Of a stretch of DNA of 64,000 nt, positions 7,200 to 15,480 are shown in pieces. The translations under genes were made by a program, and so were the position numbers. The stretch covers positions 1 through 64,000 of the forward strand of contig PAJV01000066.1 in assembly GCA_002706765.1 (NCBI GenBank), written 5' to 3'. This stretch comes from Gimesia sp. GTDB taxonomy: Bacteria; Planctomycetota; Planctomycetia; Planctomycetales; Planctomycetaceae. The notes beneath the pieces were generated by a model. It saw nothing but the letters and a program-made list of their open reading frames with translations, searched no databases and was not told where the DNA came from. Numbering within the stretch: the stretch's first letter is position 1; each line of letters opens with the position of its first letter.

Positions 7200-8419
7200 C
7201 CCGGCCCCGGTGGGAACTCGCTGACGTCGTGCGGCAGTACGGCGCCGAATATTTGAAGCGATACACCACGTCCGTCGCCCAGCGCCGCGTCATGCGGGCG
7301 CTACAGAACTGCCGGACTGCGGTCTTGGGAGGGCATGTGGAAACGTGCCGCTCCTGTGAGCATCGACAGATCAGTTACAACTCCTGCCGAAACCGTCACT
7401 GTCCCAAGTGCCAGGGTTCCGCCTGTGCGCAGTGGATGCAGCAGCGGGCAACCGAACTGCTACCCGTGCCCTACTTCCACGTGGTGTTCACGCTGCCGAA
7501 CCTGCTGGTGGATCTGACGCTTGCCAACCCGCGGCTGATGTACGGGATGCTGTTCCGCGCGGCCAGCCAGACGCTGCTGGAAGTCGCCGCCGATCCCCGG
7601 CACCTGGGGGCGGAAATCGGGTTTCTGGCCGTACTGCATACCTGGGGACAAACCCTGATGCCGCATCCCCACCTGCATTGCGTGGTCCCTTCCGGCGGAC
7701 TGGCGCCCGACCGCACACGCTGGGTCGCAGGCCGGGCCGATTTCTTCCTGCCAGTACGCGTACTCAGCCGGCTGTTTCGCGGCAAGTTTCTGGACCTGCT
7801 CAGGCAGGCGTTTGCCGCGGGGAAACTGGAATTCCCCGGGAGGCTGGCTTCCGTCGCCGATCCCCAGAGCTTCAAGCGTCTGCTCAACCGGTCCGTACGG
7901 ACCGAATGGGTCGTGTATGCCCGGCCGCCTTTCGGCGGCCCCGAGTCGGTCCTCAAATACCTGGCACGCTATACGCACCGCGTGGCGATCTCGAACAGCC
8001 GGCTGTTGAACGTCGCAGACGGCCAGGTCACGTTCCGCTATAAAGACTACGCCCAAGGCAGTCGGAAGCGGACGATGACACTCGCCGCCACGGAGTTTCT
8101 CCGCCGGTTCCTGCAACATGTGCTTCCGGACGGGTTGATGAGGATTCGGCATTATGGCTTTCTGGCCAATCGCTTCCGGGCAGAGAAGATCGCGCTGTGC
8201 CGCGGACTGCTGGAAGGAGCGGGGCCTCTGAGCGAAAAACGTCCTCGGGCAGCGTCTCCGGTTCCCGGGGAATCGTCTGCCATCTGTCCCTCCTGTGGTC
8301 AAGCCGCACTCCAGAGGTCGCAGGAATTGCACTCCCGCTGGGAGCGACTTCCTGCTCCATATTTTGTTCGTGCCTCGCTGCCGGCTTCCGAACTCTGGGA
8401 GGTCTGTGATACCTCATGA
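7196..8419 (+). CDS. IS91-family HUH transposase
   Basis: 407 residues. An N-terminal zinc-binding region (CRSCEH ... CRNRHCPKCQ, about residues 43-70) precedes the HUH metal site HPHLHCVV and a conserved stretch YLARYTHRVAISNSRL with the likely catalytic Tyr. These are hallmarks of IS91/Y2-type transposases (Zn_Tnp_IS91 plus Y2_Tnp) that nick single-stranded DNA through a phosphotyrosine bond. The frame is open upstream to 6866, but the ATG at 7196 overlaps the preceding stop and is the expected start. The gene appears complete. Long antisense ORFs here (for example 7460-8332) are GC-rich shadows. Confidence 0.92.
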   Translation: MTRPRWELADVVRQYGAEYLKRYTTSVAQRRVMRALQNCRTAVLGGHVETCRSCEHRQISYNSCRNRHCPKCQGSACAQWMQQRATELLPVPYFHVVFTLPNLLVDLTLANPRLMYGMLFRAASQTLLEVAADPRHLGAEIGFLAVLHTWGQTLMPHPHLHCVVPSGGLAPDRTRWVAGRADFFLPVRVLSRLFRGKFLDLLRQAFAAGKLEFPGRLASVADPQSFKRLLNRSVRTEWVVYARPPFGGPESVLKYLARYTHRVAISNSRLLNVADGQVTFRYKDYAQGSRKRTMTLAATEFLRRFLQHVLPDGLMRIRHYGFLANRFRAEKIALCRGLLEGAGPLSEKRPRAASPVPGESSAICPSCGQAALQRSQELHSRWERLPAPYFVRASLPASELWEVCDTS

Positions 8420-8850
8420 GTCTTCTGCAAGAGAACCGGCCCCTCGTTTTGATCTCCCTTCATAGAGTGTTCCGGTCGGGGTCTGCGCCGGTGACGGATT
8501 CCGTCTCCGGGACGCCCCGCACAACCGTCCTGGCAATTACAACCCGCCACAGCGGCCTGCCTCGACGCTTGAGCGAACGATCCCGTCGGAGAATCATGCC
8601 CGCAATCACAGAGAAAACAGAACGCTGTTTTCACCCTGCGGGCATTCAATCCCCATAGTCGAAAACGCCCCTGCGGTTCAGTCCAATAGATCATATGCCG
8701 CGTGTTGAGTACCCCGAAAAACCGCTCCACCTGAATGCTAACACGCTGCATATAATCCTATTTATTATGACACAAAAAGCGTATTAATTTAGCCTATGAT
8801 GCGGTTAATGCCAGCACATCAAGAGGAGAGACTGCCGACTGAAGCTTACT
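8420..8850. other. Right end of IS91-type element and flank
   Basis: The GC-rich part to about 8680 is the 3' non-coding region of the element, where IS91-type elements carry their replication origin. Beyond it the DNA becomes AT-rich. A possible transposase remnant lies on the minus strand at 8593-8751. Confidence 0.45.
8593..8751 (-). pseudogene. Possible C-terminal remnant of a DDE transposase
   Basis: The first ~53 codons of a minus-strand frame read VERFFGVLNTRH followed by RFRLWGL and AFCFLC. This resembles the end of IS1182/IS5-type transposases (V-E-R-x-F-G-x-L ... R-F-R ... G-L). There is no upstream part of such a gene and the frame then runs into low-quality sequence. Treat as a hint of an older insertion at this spot. 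Confidence 0.25.
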
Positions 8851-10200
8851 TTAAGAATTAATACTTCTAGATTTTCTGGTAGGAACTCTGTTTAAACCTC
8901 CAAGTCCATCAGACTGCAGTAAAATAATGTTGTCACTATCTAATTCCAGACGATATCCTTGGCCGCGAATAGTTTTAATCAGTTGGTTTAATGCTTCGCA
9001 CCCGTTGAGCAATTCTTTGAGACGAGTACGTCGCGAACTAATTTTCTGACCCTGAGGCTTATATAGCATCTCTTTATCAACAGTTCTTCCCGGGTTGCAT
9101 GCCAGAATCCATAACAAATTCCATTGAACAGTTTCAGTGTCCCATTTTTGGACAATAGGTTCTCCATCCCAAAAGACCTGTCGCGGTGAATGATCAACTA
9201 AAACCAGACGGGATTGAGAGCAAGCCCAGTCGATCAAATCCTCAGGGCTATCCGGAACTTCATAAATAGGCTTGATGTCCATCAAAGCTTGAGCAACTTT
9301 TCGGATTACTGCAGGATTACATAATGAAGCAGGCTCTTTCTTTATAAGTTTGAAAGTACCATCTAACTGCTTCTCAACATGTTGGATTTCTCCGGGAGGT
9401 CGTACGACACATCTTCGAAAAGATCGTGATCTCACTTCTACTTCACTTGAATCTTCCACGAGCCAATTCAATTCAGGACGATCCGCGTAAGACAAATAAA
9501 TTAATGATAAAGTTGTGCAAGCATCTCGGAGAGTTTTTTGCTTGGATTTCAGACATACTTTTTGTAATTCCTTGACTGAGGAATCTAATTGCGTCACACA
9601 ATCCATAAGAGAAGAAAAATCTTTCATACTTTGCTCATCATCTATCCGTATATTCGCAAAGAAGAGTCTATATATTTGATCTAAAATTTCTTTCCAATAT
9701 TTTATGCGGGCAAACATGCTGTCACAGACATGATCAGCTGGTGTTTTATTCTGCTTGTAATTTCGAAAATTATTTGTGTGCTGATTATTGAAATCCTCTA
9801 ATAACAATTGCTGTGTCGGCTGATAAAAATCCTCTGCATGGACAAGGTCGAACCAGCGTCTCTGAGCAATGAAACGTATATCATTAATGTGGTGTATGGG
9901 AATCCTAGCCTGATAAACGTAGGGAAAGCAGGCTTCCAATTGAACTGCAAATTTAACCAAGCAATCATCGACATACTCCACAAGTTTGCGTTCTCGCGTC
10001 TCCGTACCTTTACTTAAGTGTGAAGCAGACCAAAGAGTATTTGACTGAAAAGTCGTTAAATCGACCAACTCTTCTACAACAGGACAAACACTCTCTTTTA
10101 ACCACGCTTCAATAAGATCTGATTTCTCCTCCGTCATATTTATTTCTTGAAGCGGACCTAAATCCTCAAACCCCTGTAATGCCAACAATAATTTATTCAT
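8851..10200 (-). CDS. Protein with C-terminal winged-helix domain and unknown N-terminal domain
   Basis: 449 residues. The last ~115 residues resemble an OmpR/PhoB-type winged helix: an LVLVDHSPRQVFWDGEPI hairpin, a helix in TVQWNLLWILACNPGRTV, a recognition-like helix around SSRRTRLKELL and the typical ending IKTIRGQGYRLEL. The long N-terminal part (1-330) is helical, Cys- and aromatic-rich and matches no receiver or sensor domain I know. The gene is notably AT-rich beside the GC-rich IS element. The ATG at 10198-10200 is preceded by a TTG; no strong ribosome-binding site is visible. It stands alone. A transcription factor with an unusual sensory part is the best guess. Confidence 0.75.
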   Translation of the reverse strand: MNKLLLALQGFEDLGPLQEINMTEEKSDLIEAWLKESVCPVVEELVDLTTFQSNTLWSASHLSKGTETRERKLVEYVDDCLVKFAVQLEACFPYVYQARIPIHHINDIRFIAQRRWFDLVHAEDFYQPTQQLLLEDFNNQHTNNFRNYKQNKTPADHVCDSMFARIKYWKEILDQIYRLFFANIRIDDEQSMKDFSSLMDCVTQLDSSVKELQKVCLKSKQKTLRDACTTLSLIYLSYADRPELNWLVEDSSEVEVRSRSFRRCVVRPPGEIQHVEKQLDGTFKLIKKEPASLCNPAVIRKVAQALMDIKPIYEVPDSPEDLIDWACSQSRLVLVDHSPRQVFWDGEPIVQKWDTETVQWNLLWILACNPGRTVDKEMLYKPQGQKISSRRTRLKELLNGCEALNQLIKTIRGQGYRLELDSDNIILLQSDGLGGLNRVPTRKSRSINS

Positions 10201-10203
10201 CAA

Positions 10204-10575
10204 AGTATCAGCTCAAAATTAAGATCGAGATAAAACGGATCACTTACAACAGAATCCGGTTCCATTCCAACGCATATTAGTCCAATCGAGATCATTAGAC
10301 AGCAATATTTTTCTATCGAACCTAGTTCGTTCCTTGATATCTATGCCCACTGTTGAAAGGCAAGGGTTCATATTTACAGTGAGGAAGTTTTTTAATGCCC
10401 GGCTACACGAACGCTTATCAGGCAAATTATTTAACTTTTTTCTCAAAAATCTTCCCCAAGCAGTCAATTGTCGCGTCATGCGACAATTGTGCGACCCTCA
10501 ATTGCGACAATCTGATGATCGAGATGACCACTGGGTCAACAATATCATCACTTTGTATCGACATTCGGGTCGGAC
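10204..10575. other. Regulatory gap between winged-helix gene and excisionase-like gene
   Basis: AT-rich, no convincing gene. It contains the second TGTCGCA cluster (10465-10511). Confidence 0.5.
10465..10511 (+). promoter_or_regulatory. TGTCGCA operator cluster, copy 2
   Basis: CAATTGTCGC (10465-10474) and GCGACAATTG (10480-10489) form a perfect 10-bp inverted repeat around GTCAT. TGCGAC follows at 10490-10495 and ATTGCGACAAT at 10501-10511. Within it TGTCGC-N4-TGCGACAATTGTGCGAC matches the cluster upstream of the serine recombinase (5915-5945) base for base outside the four-base spacer. It ends 64 nt before the excisionase-like gene. Confidence 0.6.
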
Positions 10576-10878
10576 ATGGCAACAGACTGGTTAACAGCAC
10601 AGCAGGCAGCAGAAGAACTCGGGATCTCAGTCCTGACGTTTTACGACTGGCTTGCGCAGTCAGACTGTGGTGAGTTTGTACTACGCGGAACCGCTGTGGA
10701 AATCAAATACTTTCAGGGAGGCCGGAGAGGACAGGGGCGGATTCGTATCGAAAAGAGTGAAATCGGACGCATCAAAGAAGAAATGCGTGTCAAACCTCAG
10801 ACTAGGATACACCGTCACAGGGCGACAAATTCCAAACAGTTTCCAGGCATTACGGTACCATTGGGGCGACCAGATTAG
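10576..10878 (+). CDS. Excisionase-like HTH protein, 100 aa
   Basis: The N-terminus (WLTAQQAAEELGISVLTFYDWL) is a MerR/HTH_17-type winged helix as found in excisionases and recombination directionality factors. The middle (RIRIEKSEIGRIKEEMRV) gives the usual 'reads as helix, then binds' arrangement, followed by a short basic tail. Excisionases bend DNA at att sites and steer recombinases toward excision, and many also repress promoters. It is preceded by an operator it shares with the serine recombinase, so it may serve that enzyme rather than the tyrosine recombinases downstream. ATG 10576 has no strong ribosome-binding site. The partner recombinase is inferred. Confidence 0.75.
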   Translation: MATDWLTAQQAAEELGISVLTFYDWLAQSDCGEFVLRGTAVEIKYFQGGRRGQGRIRIEKSEIGRIKEEMRVKPQTRIHRHRATNSKQFPGITVPLGRPD

Positions 10879-10982
10879 CTCAAAACACTTACGTTGAGTC
10901 CTATTCTTGTCTACAGAGGCGGCAGATACTGAGTATTTTCAGCTGAGTAATATTCAAACTAAAGCTGATTTTGGAGCGTGGT

Positions 10983-12116
10983 TTACATTCCAATTGCCGT
11001 CCACAGAGGCTCCTGATAATGCTGTCCCCACTCACGGCCATAATGATCAAAGGCCACTTTGGGAGTATCCCCCATCAACTCTGCTAAAACTTCAATGGAA
11101 CATCCCTGTCCCTCATTCCAGTAGCCGGCGAGCATCCGATGCGCGAATGTATGACGGCAGGTATAAGTCGAATACTGCTTGCGGACAGGATCATTGAGCC
11201 ATCCTAGGTCCTGTCGTATTTTACGGAAACGTTGCACGCCAGCCACTTTCGTCCAGGCACCTCCTCGCGAATTCCGAAAAAGAGTAGTTGTGGGATCAGC
11301 TCCCACTTCCTCAATCATTTGTCGTGTCAATTCAGCGACCTCAGACCGCACAGGAATGGTACGTGTCTTCCCAGTCTTGCTGGCATAGACCCGCCATTGC
11401 ATACCCCGCTCAGATTCAATGACATCATTGGCAGTAACGCGGGCCAGTTCACAAAAAGGACGTAGTCCTGTATGAATTCCAGCAAACAGGAAATTGCCAA
11501 AATAATCATCGGTAGCAGAATACAGCAATTGCTCATCTTCTTCACTGAAAGAATGGAGTCGTGGGCACTGCGGTGGTTTTTGCATTCCCACCAGGGGATT
11601 GTGAATGGAGCCGACTTCCTCTGTGTAAAAATTAAAGGCTGCCATCACGATACTCATCGCATTCCGCTGTGTCGCCGTCGACTTCCAAGTAGGATGGCTT
11701 TCCACCCAATGTTGTATGTGCCCTTTCTGTAATTCGTCCACGGCCAAAGCACCACAATAGGCGCACAGTTCATTCAGATACCGTGCCACTTCAGCATGGT
11801 AATCCGAGCTGAGGTTTCCATGTTTAAATCGAGCTTCACAATGTTCAAGATACCGCGAGCACACCATGGCAACTTGTATCACCACCTTACTCTTCTGTTC
11901 TGGAGTCGGCAACCAGTCCCCATCAGCTTTCACCCGGGCCAGTGCCAGTTCTGCAAGTTGACTGTTCTCTTTCCCGCGAACAGGACGCCCTGTGGTATCA
12001 ACAAGACGCAAACGTTTTTTCGTTCCCGGTGGCGTGAAATACCAGGAATCCGTCTGTTCCCAATACCAGGCACGTCCGCGGGAACGCCTTTGACGGGATT
12101 TTGATTTTTCTGCCAT
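10983..12116 (-). CDS. Tyrosine recombinase, second of a tandem pair
   Basis: 377 residues of the phage-integrase superfamily. The N-terminus is basic with a WYWEQTDSWYF motif, followed by a core-binding domain (about 90-180). Catalytic region: Arg in HTGLRPFCELARVT, Lys in YASKTGKTRTIPV, TYTCRHTFAHRM (Tyr in place of the usual first His of HxxR), LMGDTPKVAFDHYGR with the Tyr nucleophile. A ribosome-binding site AAGGA lies 12 nt upstream of the ATG. It follows the paralogous gene by 15 nt in one transcription unit. Similar paired or triple integrases occur in planctomycete and RIT-type elements. Likely function: integration of the element that carries it; the att site is unknown. Confidence 0.88.
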   Translation of the reverse strand: MAEKSKSRQRRSRGRAWYWEQTDSWYFTPPGTKKRLRLVDTTGRPVRGKENSQLAELALARVKADGDWLPTPEQKSKVVIQVAMVCSRYLEHCEARFKHGNLSSDYHAEVARYLNELCAYCGALAVDELQKGHIQHWVESHPTWKSTATQRNAMSIVMAAFNFYTEEVGSIHNPLVGMQKPPQCPRLHSFSEEDEQLLYSATDDYFGNFLFAGIHTGLRPFCELARVTANDVIESERGMQWRVYASKTGKTRTIPVRSEVAELTRQMIEEVGADPTTTLFRNSRGGAWTKVAGVQRFRKIRQDLGWLNDPVRKQYSTYTCRHTFAHRMLAGYWNEGQGCSIEVLAELMGDTPKVAFDHYGREWGQHYQEPLWTAIGM

Positions 12117-12131
12117 TGATCAACATGGTCC

Positions 12132-13394
12132 TTATTTTGTCTTCGTTGAAGCAACTTTACGTCTCGAGTTTGTACTACCTGACCTGCTCGTTTTCTTAGT
12201 AGCTTTGGTCTGCTTTCGTTTTGTTTTAGACTGACTGTCTTTGGGTCCAGTAGAACTTTCACCAATGGCATTCCATAAGGGGTCCTGGTAGTTCTGAGCC
12301 CATTCTCGACCATAATGCCGAAAGGTGGTCGCGGGTGTGTCACCGATGAGTTCAGCCACTGTTTCGATTGAGGCACCTCTTCCATCCGTCCAATACCCGG
12401 ACAACATTCGATGTACGAACGTGTGACGGCACGTATAGCAGGAGTACTTGCCTTTGACTGGATCATCATTCCATTTCAGTTTTTTCTTTAATCCGATAAA
12501 CCTCAGCACACCATTCATGCGTTTCCAGGGATTTCCTCTTGTATTTCTGAAGATGGGTTTCCCTGATCCCTTAGGGGCAGTTTTCATCAACTGACGAGTG
12601 AGCTTTGCTATCTCCGGTCGGACAGGGATTTTCCGCGTCTTATCAGTCTTACTGGCGTACACCCTCCACATCATGCCGCGATCGTGTTCCTCAATATCAT
12701 CGGCCGTCAAACGGGCCAGTTCACTAAAAGGACGAAGTCCAGTATGAATCGCAGCAAAGAGGAAATTGCTGAAGCAGGGCTCACAAATATCGTATAGTGC
12801 CTGCTCTTCTTCGGGGGAGAGAGAAGCCAAGCGTGGATTTTCTTTCGGCTTCTTGAGCCCTTTAATCGGATTGACTACTCCGAACATCTCTTCAGCGCGG
12901 TTAAACGCGGCATTCACAATCGAGATAACACTCCGACGTGTGGCCGGGCTCTTCCAAGTCTCGTGACTATCAATCCATTCCTGCACATGTCCTTTTTTGA
13001 GATCAGAAACTGGAAGCGCTCCACAGTAGCCACAAAGGTCATTCAGCCAGGCAACTGAGTTAATACAATGCCCTTTGCTCATTGTGTTTTTTTCCAGACT
13101 GCGTTCACAGTACTGCAGATATTCAGAACAAACCCGTGCTACCAACCAGGGACCATGATTTGCATGAATAGTTGTTTCATCAGACCAGGTTAGTTTTTCT
13201 CTGGCCAGTGCGATTTCGGCTTCGCGTTTCTGTTTTTTACCGCGAAGTCGCTCGCCTTTTTCGTCGAACAGCGCAATCCGTTTTTTGGTACCTGGCTGGG
13301 TATAGTACCAGCAGTCCGTCTGCTTCCAATGCCAGGCGGAACCATGTGTTTGACGTCGTTTTGTGCGTTTTTGTTTCATGCTGTTCCGCTTCAT
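12132..13394 (-). CDS. Tyrosine recombinase with basic C-terminal tail, first of a tandem pair
   Basis: About 420 residues, paralogous to its downstream neighbour along the whole catalytic core: HTGLRPFSELARLT, YASKTDKTRKIPV, CYTCRHTFVHRML, LIGDTPATTFRHYGR. It differs in a Lys/Ser/Thr-rich tail of ~50 residues (GPKDSQSKTKRKQTKATKKT and beyond), probably disordered and DNA-binding. The start is unclear: TTG 13397, ATG 13394 and ATG 13379 are all possible; 13379 gives MKQKRTKRR, close to the neighbour's start. The gene reads away from the sulfatase at 13502. Two related but diverged recombinases in one operon suggest they act as a heteromeric or two-step system; this is inference. Confidence 0.87.
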   Translation of the reverse strand: MKRNSMKQKRTKRRQTHGSAWHWKQTDCWYYTQPGTKKRIALFDEKGERLRGKKQKREAEIALAREKLTWSDETTIHANHGPWLVARVCSEYLQYCERSLEKNTMSKGHCINSVAWLNDLCGYCGALPVSDLKKGHVQEWIDSHETWKSPATRRSVISIVNAAFNRAEEMFGVVNPIKGLKKPKENPRLASLSPEEEQALYDICEPCFSNFLFAAIHTGLRPFSELARLTADDIEEHDRGMMWRVYASKTDKTRKIPVRPEIAKLTRQLMKTAPKGSGKPIFRNTRGNPWKRMNGVLRFIGLKKKLKWNDDPVKGKYSCYTCRHTFVHRMLSGYWTDGRGASIETVAELIGDTPATTFRHYGREWAQNYQDPLWNAIGESSTGPKDSQSKTKRKQTKATKKTSRSGSTNSRRKVASTKTK

Positions 13395-13501
13395 CAAAAA
13401 TGATTCGGGTAATGATTTGCTTGACCCGCTGGTTCCATTGGCTGATACTAAAAGGTAATAACTTGCAATCCCCGAGAAGAATCACTTTGATTGGAGCCAT
13501 T

Positions 13502-15166
13502 ATGCAACCTGCAGCAGTAATTTCCGGGCTTGATGAAAAATCATCAAATAGATATTTACTACATAATATTACTACACTCATCCTTACAACACTGACATTA
13601 TACATTGTGTTTGGTTCGCTTAATATAGCATATTCCTCTGAAAAGAAGAGTGTACCTAATATTGTATTTATACTTGCGGACGATATGGGTTACGGCGATA
13701 TTAGGGCGCTCAATCCGGAGTGTAAAATTGCGACGCCTCATCTGGATCAGCTCGCGCAGGGCGGCATGATTTTTACCGACGCGCATTCCAGTTCGTCCGT
13801 CTGCACACCGACCCGCTATGGGATTCTCACCGGTCGCTACAACTGGCGCTCGCGGCTCAAAAGTGGCGTGCTCTGGGGACTGTCACAACGACTGATTGAA
13901 CCGGGTCGCGAAACGGTCCCCTCAATGCTCAAAGAACATGGTTACTATACTGCCTGTGTCGGTAAATGGCATCTGGGGATGGACTGGTCACTTAAAAAAG
14001 GGGGCTTCGCGACCGAAGCCGGGTACGACAAAAAAACCAATCCGGGCTGGGACGTCGATTATTCCCAGCCGATCCAGAATGGGCCGAACAGCGTCGGTTT
14101 CGACTACTTCTTTGGCATCAGCGCCTCACTCGACATGCCCCCGTATGTCTATATTGAAAACGATCGCAGCCAGGGCATTCCCACTCTCACCAAAGCTTTC
14201 TTTCGCGATGGTCCCGCGCATAAAGATTTTGAAGCCATCGACGTACTGCCCCGCATCACCGATAAGACTGTTGAGATCATCGATCAACGGGCGGCTGCCG
14301 CAAAGACTGGCAAGCCGTTCTTCATTTACTTTCCCCTCAATGCGCCACACACGCCGATTCTGCCGACACCCGCATGGCAGGGAAAAAGCGGCATCAACGC
14401 CTACTGCGATTTCGTGATGCAGGTCGACGACACCGTCGGCCAGGTCATGCAGGCGCTCAAGAAACAGGGTATCGCAGACAACACACTGATCATTTTCACC
14501 GCCGACAATGGCTGCTCACCCGCGGCCAACTTCAAAGAGATGGCCGACAAAGATCATCAACCCAGTTACCAGTTTCGCGGTCACAAGGCCGACATCTATG
14601 AAGGCGGACATCGGGTTCCCTTCATCGCCAACTGGCCCGCGCGGATTAAAGCGGGCACGCATTCGGACCAGCTCACCTGCCTGACCGATCTGTTCGCGAC
14701 CGCCGCCGACATCGTGGGTGCAAAAGTTCCCGATGACGCGGGTGAAGACAGCGTCAGCATTCTGCCCGCCATGGAAGGCCAAGCCGATACACGGCTCCGG
14801 GAAGCCGCCGTCCATCATTCAATCCGCGGTGCATTTTCAATTCGCAAGGATCATTGGAAGCTCGAACTCTGTCCCGGTTCGGGAGGCTGGAGTTTCCCCA
14901 AGCCGGGCAAAGATGATCTGAGTGACCTGCCCGCCATCCAACTGTATGACCTCAAAGCAGACATTGGCGAACAGAAAAATGTGCAGGCGGACCATCCGGA
15001 AGTCGTCAGGGAATTGACTGCATTACTGCAGAGTTATGCCGACCGCGGACGTTCCACTCCGGGCAAACCGCAGCCGAATACGGGCGAAGTCGACATCTTT
15101 AAAGCGGGAAAATCAGCACAAAGCCTGAAAAAACCGGCCAGGAAGAACCCGAAGAAGAAATCCTAA
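13502..15166 (+). CDS. Arylsulfatase-type sulfatase
   Basis: About 554 residues, exported. The sulfatase signature SSVCTPTRYGILTGRY places the formylglycine-forming Cys at about residue 101; metal-binding Asp60-Asp61 are in ILADDMGYGD, and NAPHTPI and TADNGCSP supply further site residues. The family hydrolyses sulfate esters, usually of polysaccharides, in the periplasm. A formylglycine-generating enzyme is needed and not in this window. The frame is open to 13172 but GGAG 5 nt before the ATG at 13502 and the following hydrophobic segment (residues 19-43) set the start. Codons 1-57 are much more AT-rich than the rest of the gene. The next genes are the cytochrome/DUF1501 pair. Confidence 0.92.
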   Translation: MQPAAVISGLDEKSSNRYLLHNITTLILTTLTLYIVFGSLNIAYSSEKKSVPNIVFILADDMGYGDIRALNPECKIATPHLDQLAQGGMIFTDAHSSSSVCTPTRYGILTGRYNWRSRLKSGVLWGLSQRLIEPGRETVPSMLKEHGYYTACVGKWHLGMDWSLKKGGFATEAGYDKKTNPGWDVDYSQPIQNGPNSVGFDYFFGISASLDMPPYVYIENDRSQGIPTLTKAFFRDGPAHKDFEAIDVLPRITDKTVEIIDQRAAAAKTGKPFFIYFPLNAPHTPILPTPAWQGKSGINAYCDFVMQVDDTVGQVMQALKKQGIADNTLIIFTADNGCSPAANFKEMADKDHQPSYQFRGHKADIYEGGHRVPFIANWPARIKAGTHSDQLTCLTDLFATAADIVGAKVPDDAGEDSVSILPAMEGQADTRLREAAVHHSIRGAFSIRKDHWKLELCPGSGGWSFPKPGKDDLSDLPAIQLYDLKADIGEQKNVQADHPEVVRELTALLQSYADRGRSTPGKPQPNTGEVDIFKAGKSAQSLKKPARKNPKKKS

Positions 15167-15480
15167 GTCAGCCTTCACTCGGACTTTAGCTAACCGATAA
15201 TCTCAGAAATGCCGATTATCCGCCCGCTCGGCTTTCAAATGAAAAAACTTGAAATTTCCGTACTCCTGCGTTATCCTGAAGCATGGATTTATTCCGACAG
15301 GAAAAGAAGAACGTCTATCGACTCTCCCCAAAATGAATTCAGCCCGTCAGGCAGTGGTGTCTGACTACCGTCCCCCGAATTCGGCGGTTCTGACGGACCG
15401 GCATTACTTTCAATTATCTCACAGGTTCCCTTTTGAGATTGTTAAAGTCTTACGGGTGGCCTGACAGGGATTGAACGCGT
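15167..15480. other. Gap after sulfatase
   Basis: Contains a small inverted repeat GATAATC/GATTATC (15195-15216 region) without T-run, possibly part of a terminator. The 71-codon frame at 15249 has no ribosome-binding site or family and is not called. Confidence 0.4.

Larger units (their letters stand above)
6120..8680 (+). mobile_element. IS91-family element with tyrosine recombinase gene (ends approximate)
   Basis: The segment is clearly richer in G+C than the flanking AT-rich DNA and carries two overlapping genes: a XerD-type recombinase and an HUH (Y1/Y2) transposase. IS91-type elements move by rolling-circle replication, lack terminal inverted repeats and usually give no target duplication, so borders are hard to see. 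On the left GAAC occurs at 6116-6119 and GTTC on the right at 8676-8679; tetramers of this kind flank known IS91 insertions, but I cannot prove these are the ends. The 10-mer CCTATTTATT also occurs just outside both ends (6106-6115, 8757-8766), as does CTGAATGCTAA (6089-6099, 8731-8741). Confidence 0.75.

Noticed and set aside
7460-8332. Long minus-strand ORF opposite the IS91-type transposase
   Set aside because: GC-rich shadow of the transposase; no family, low-complexity translation and no ribosome-binding site.
15249-15464. 71-codon ORF in the gap before the PSD1 gene
   Set aside because: No ribosome-binding site and no recognisable sequence.
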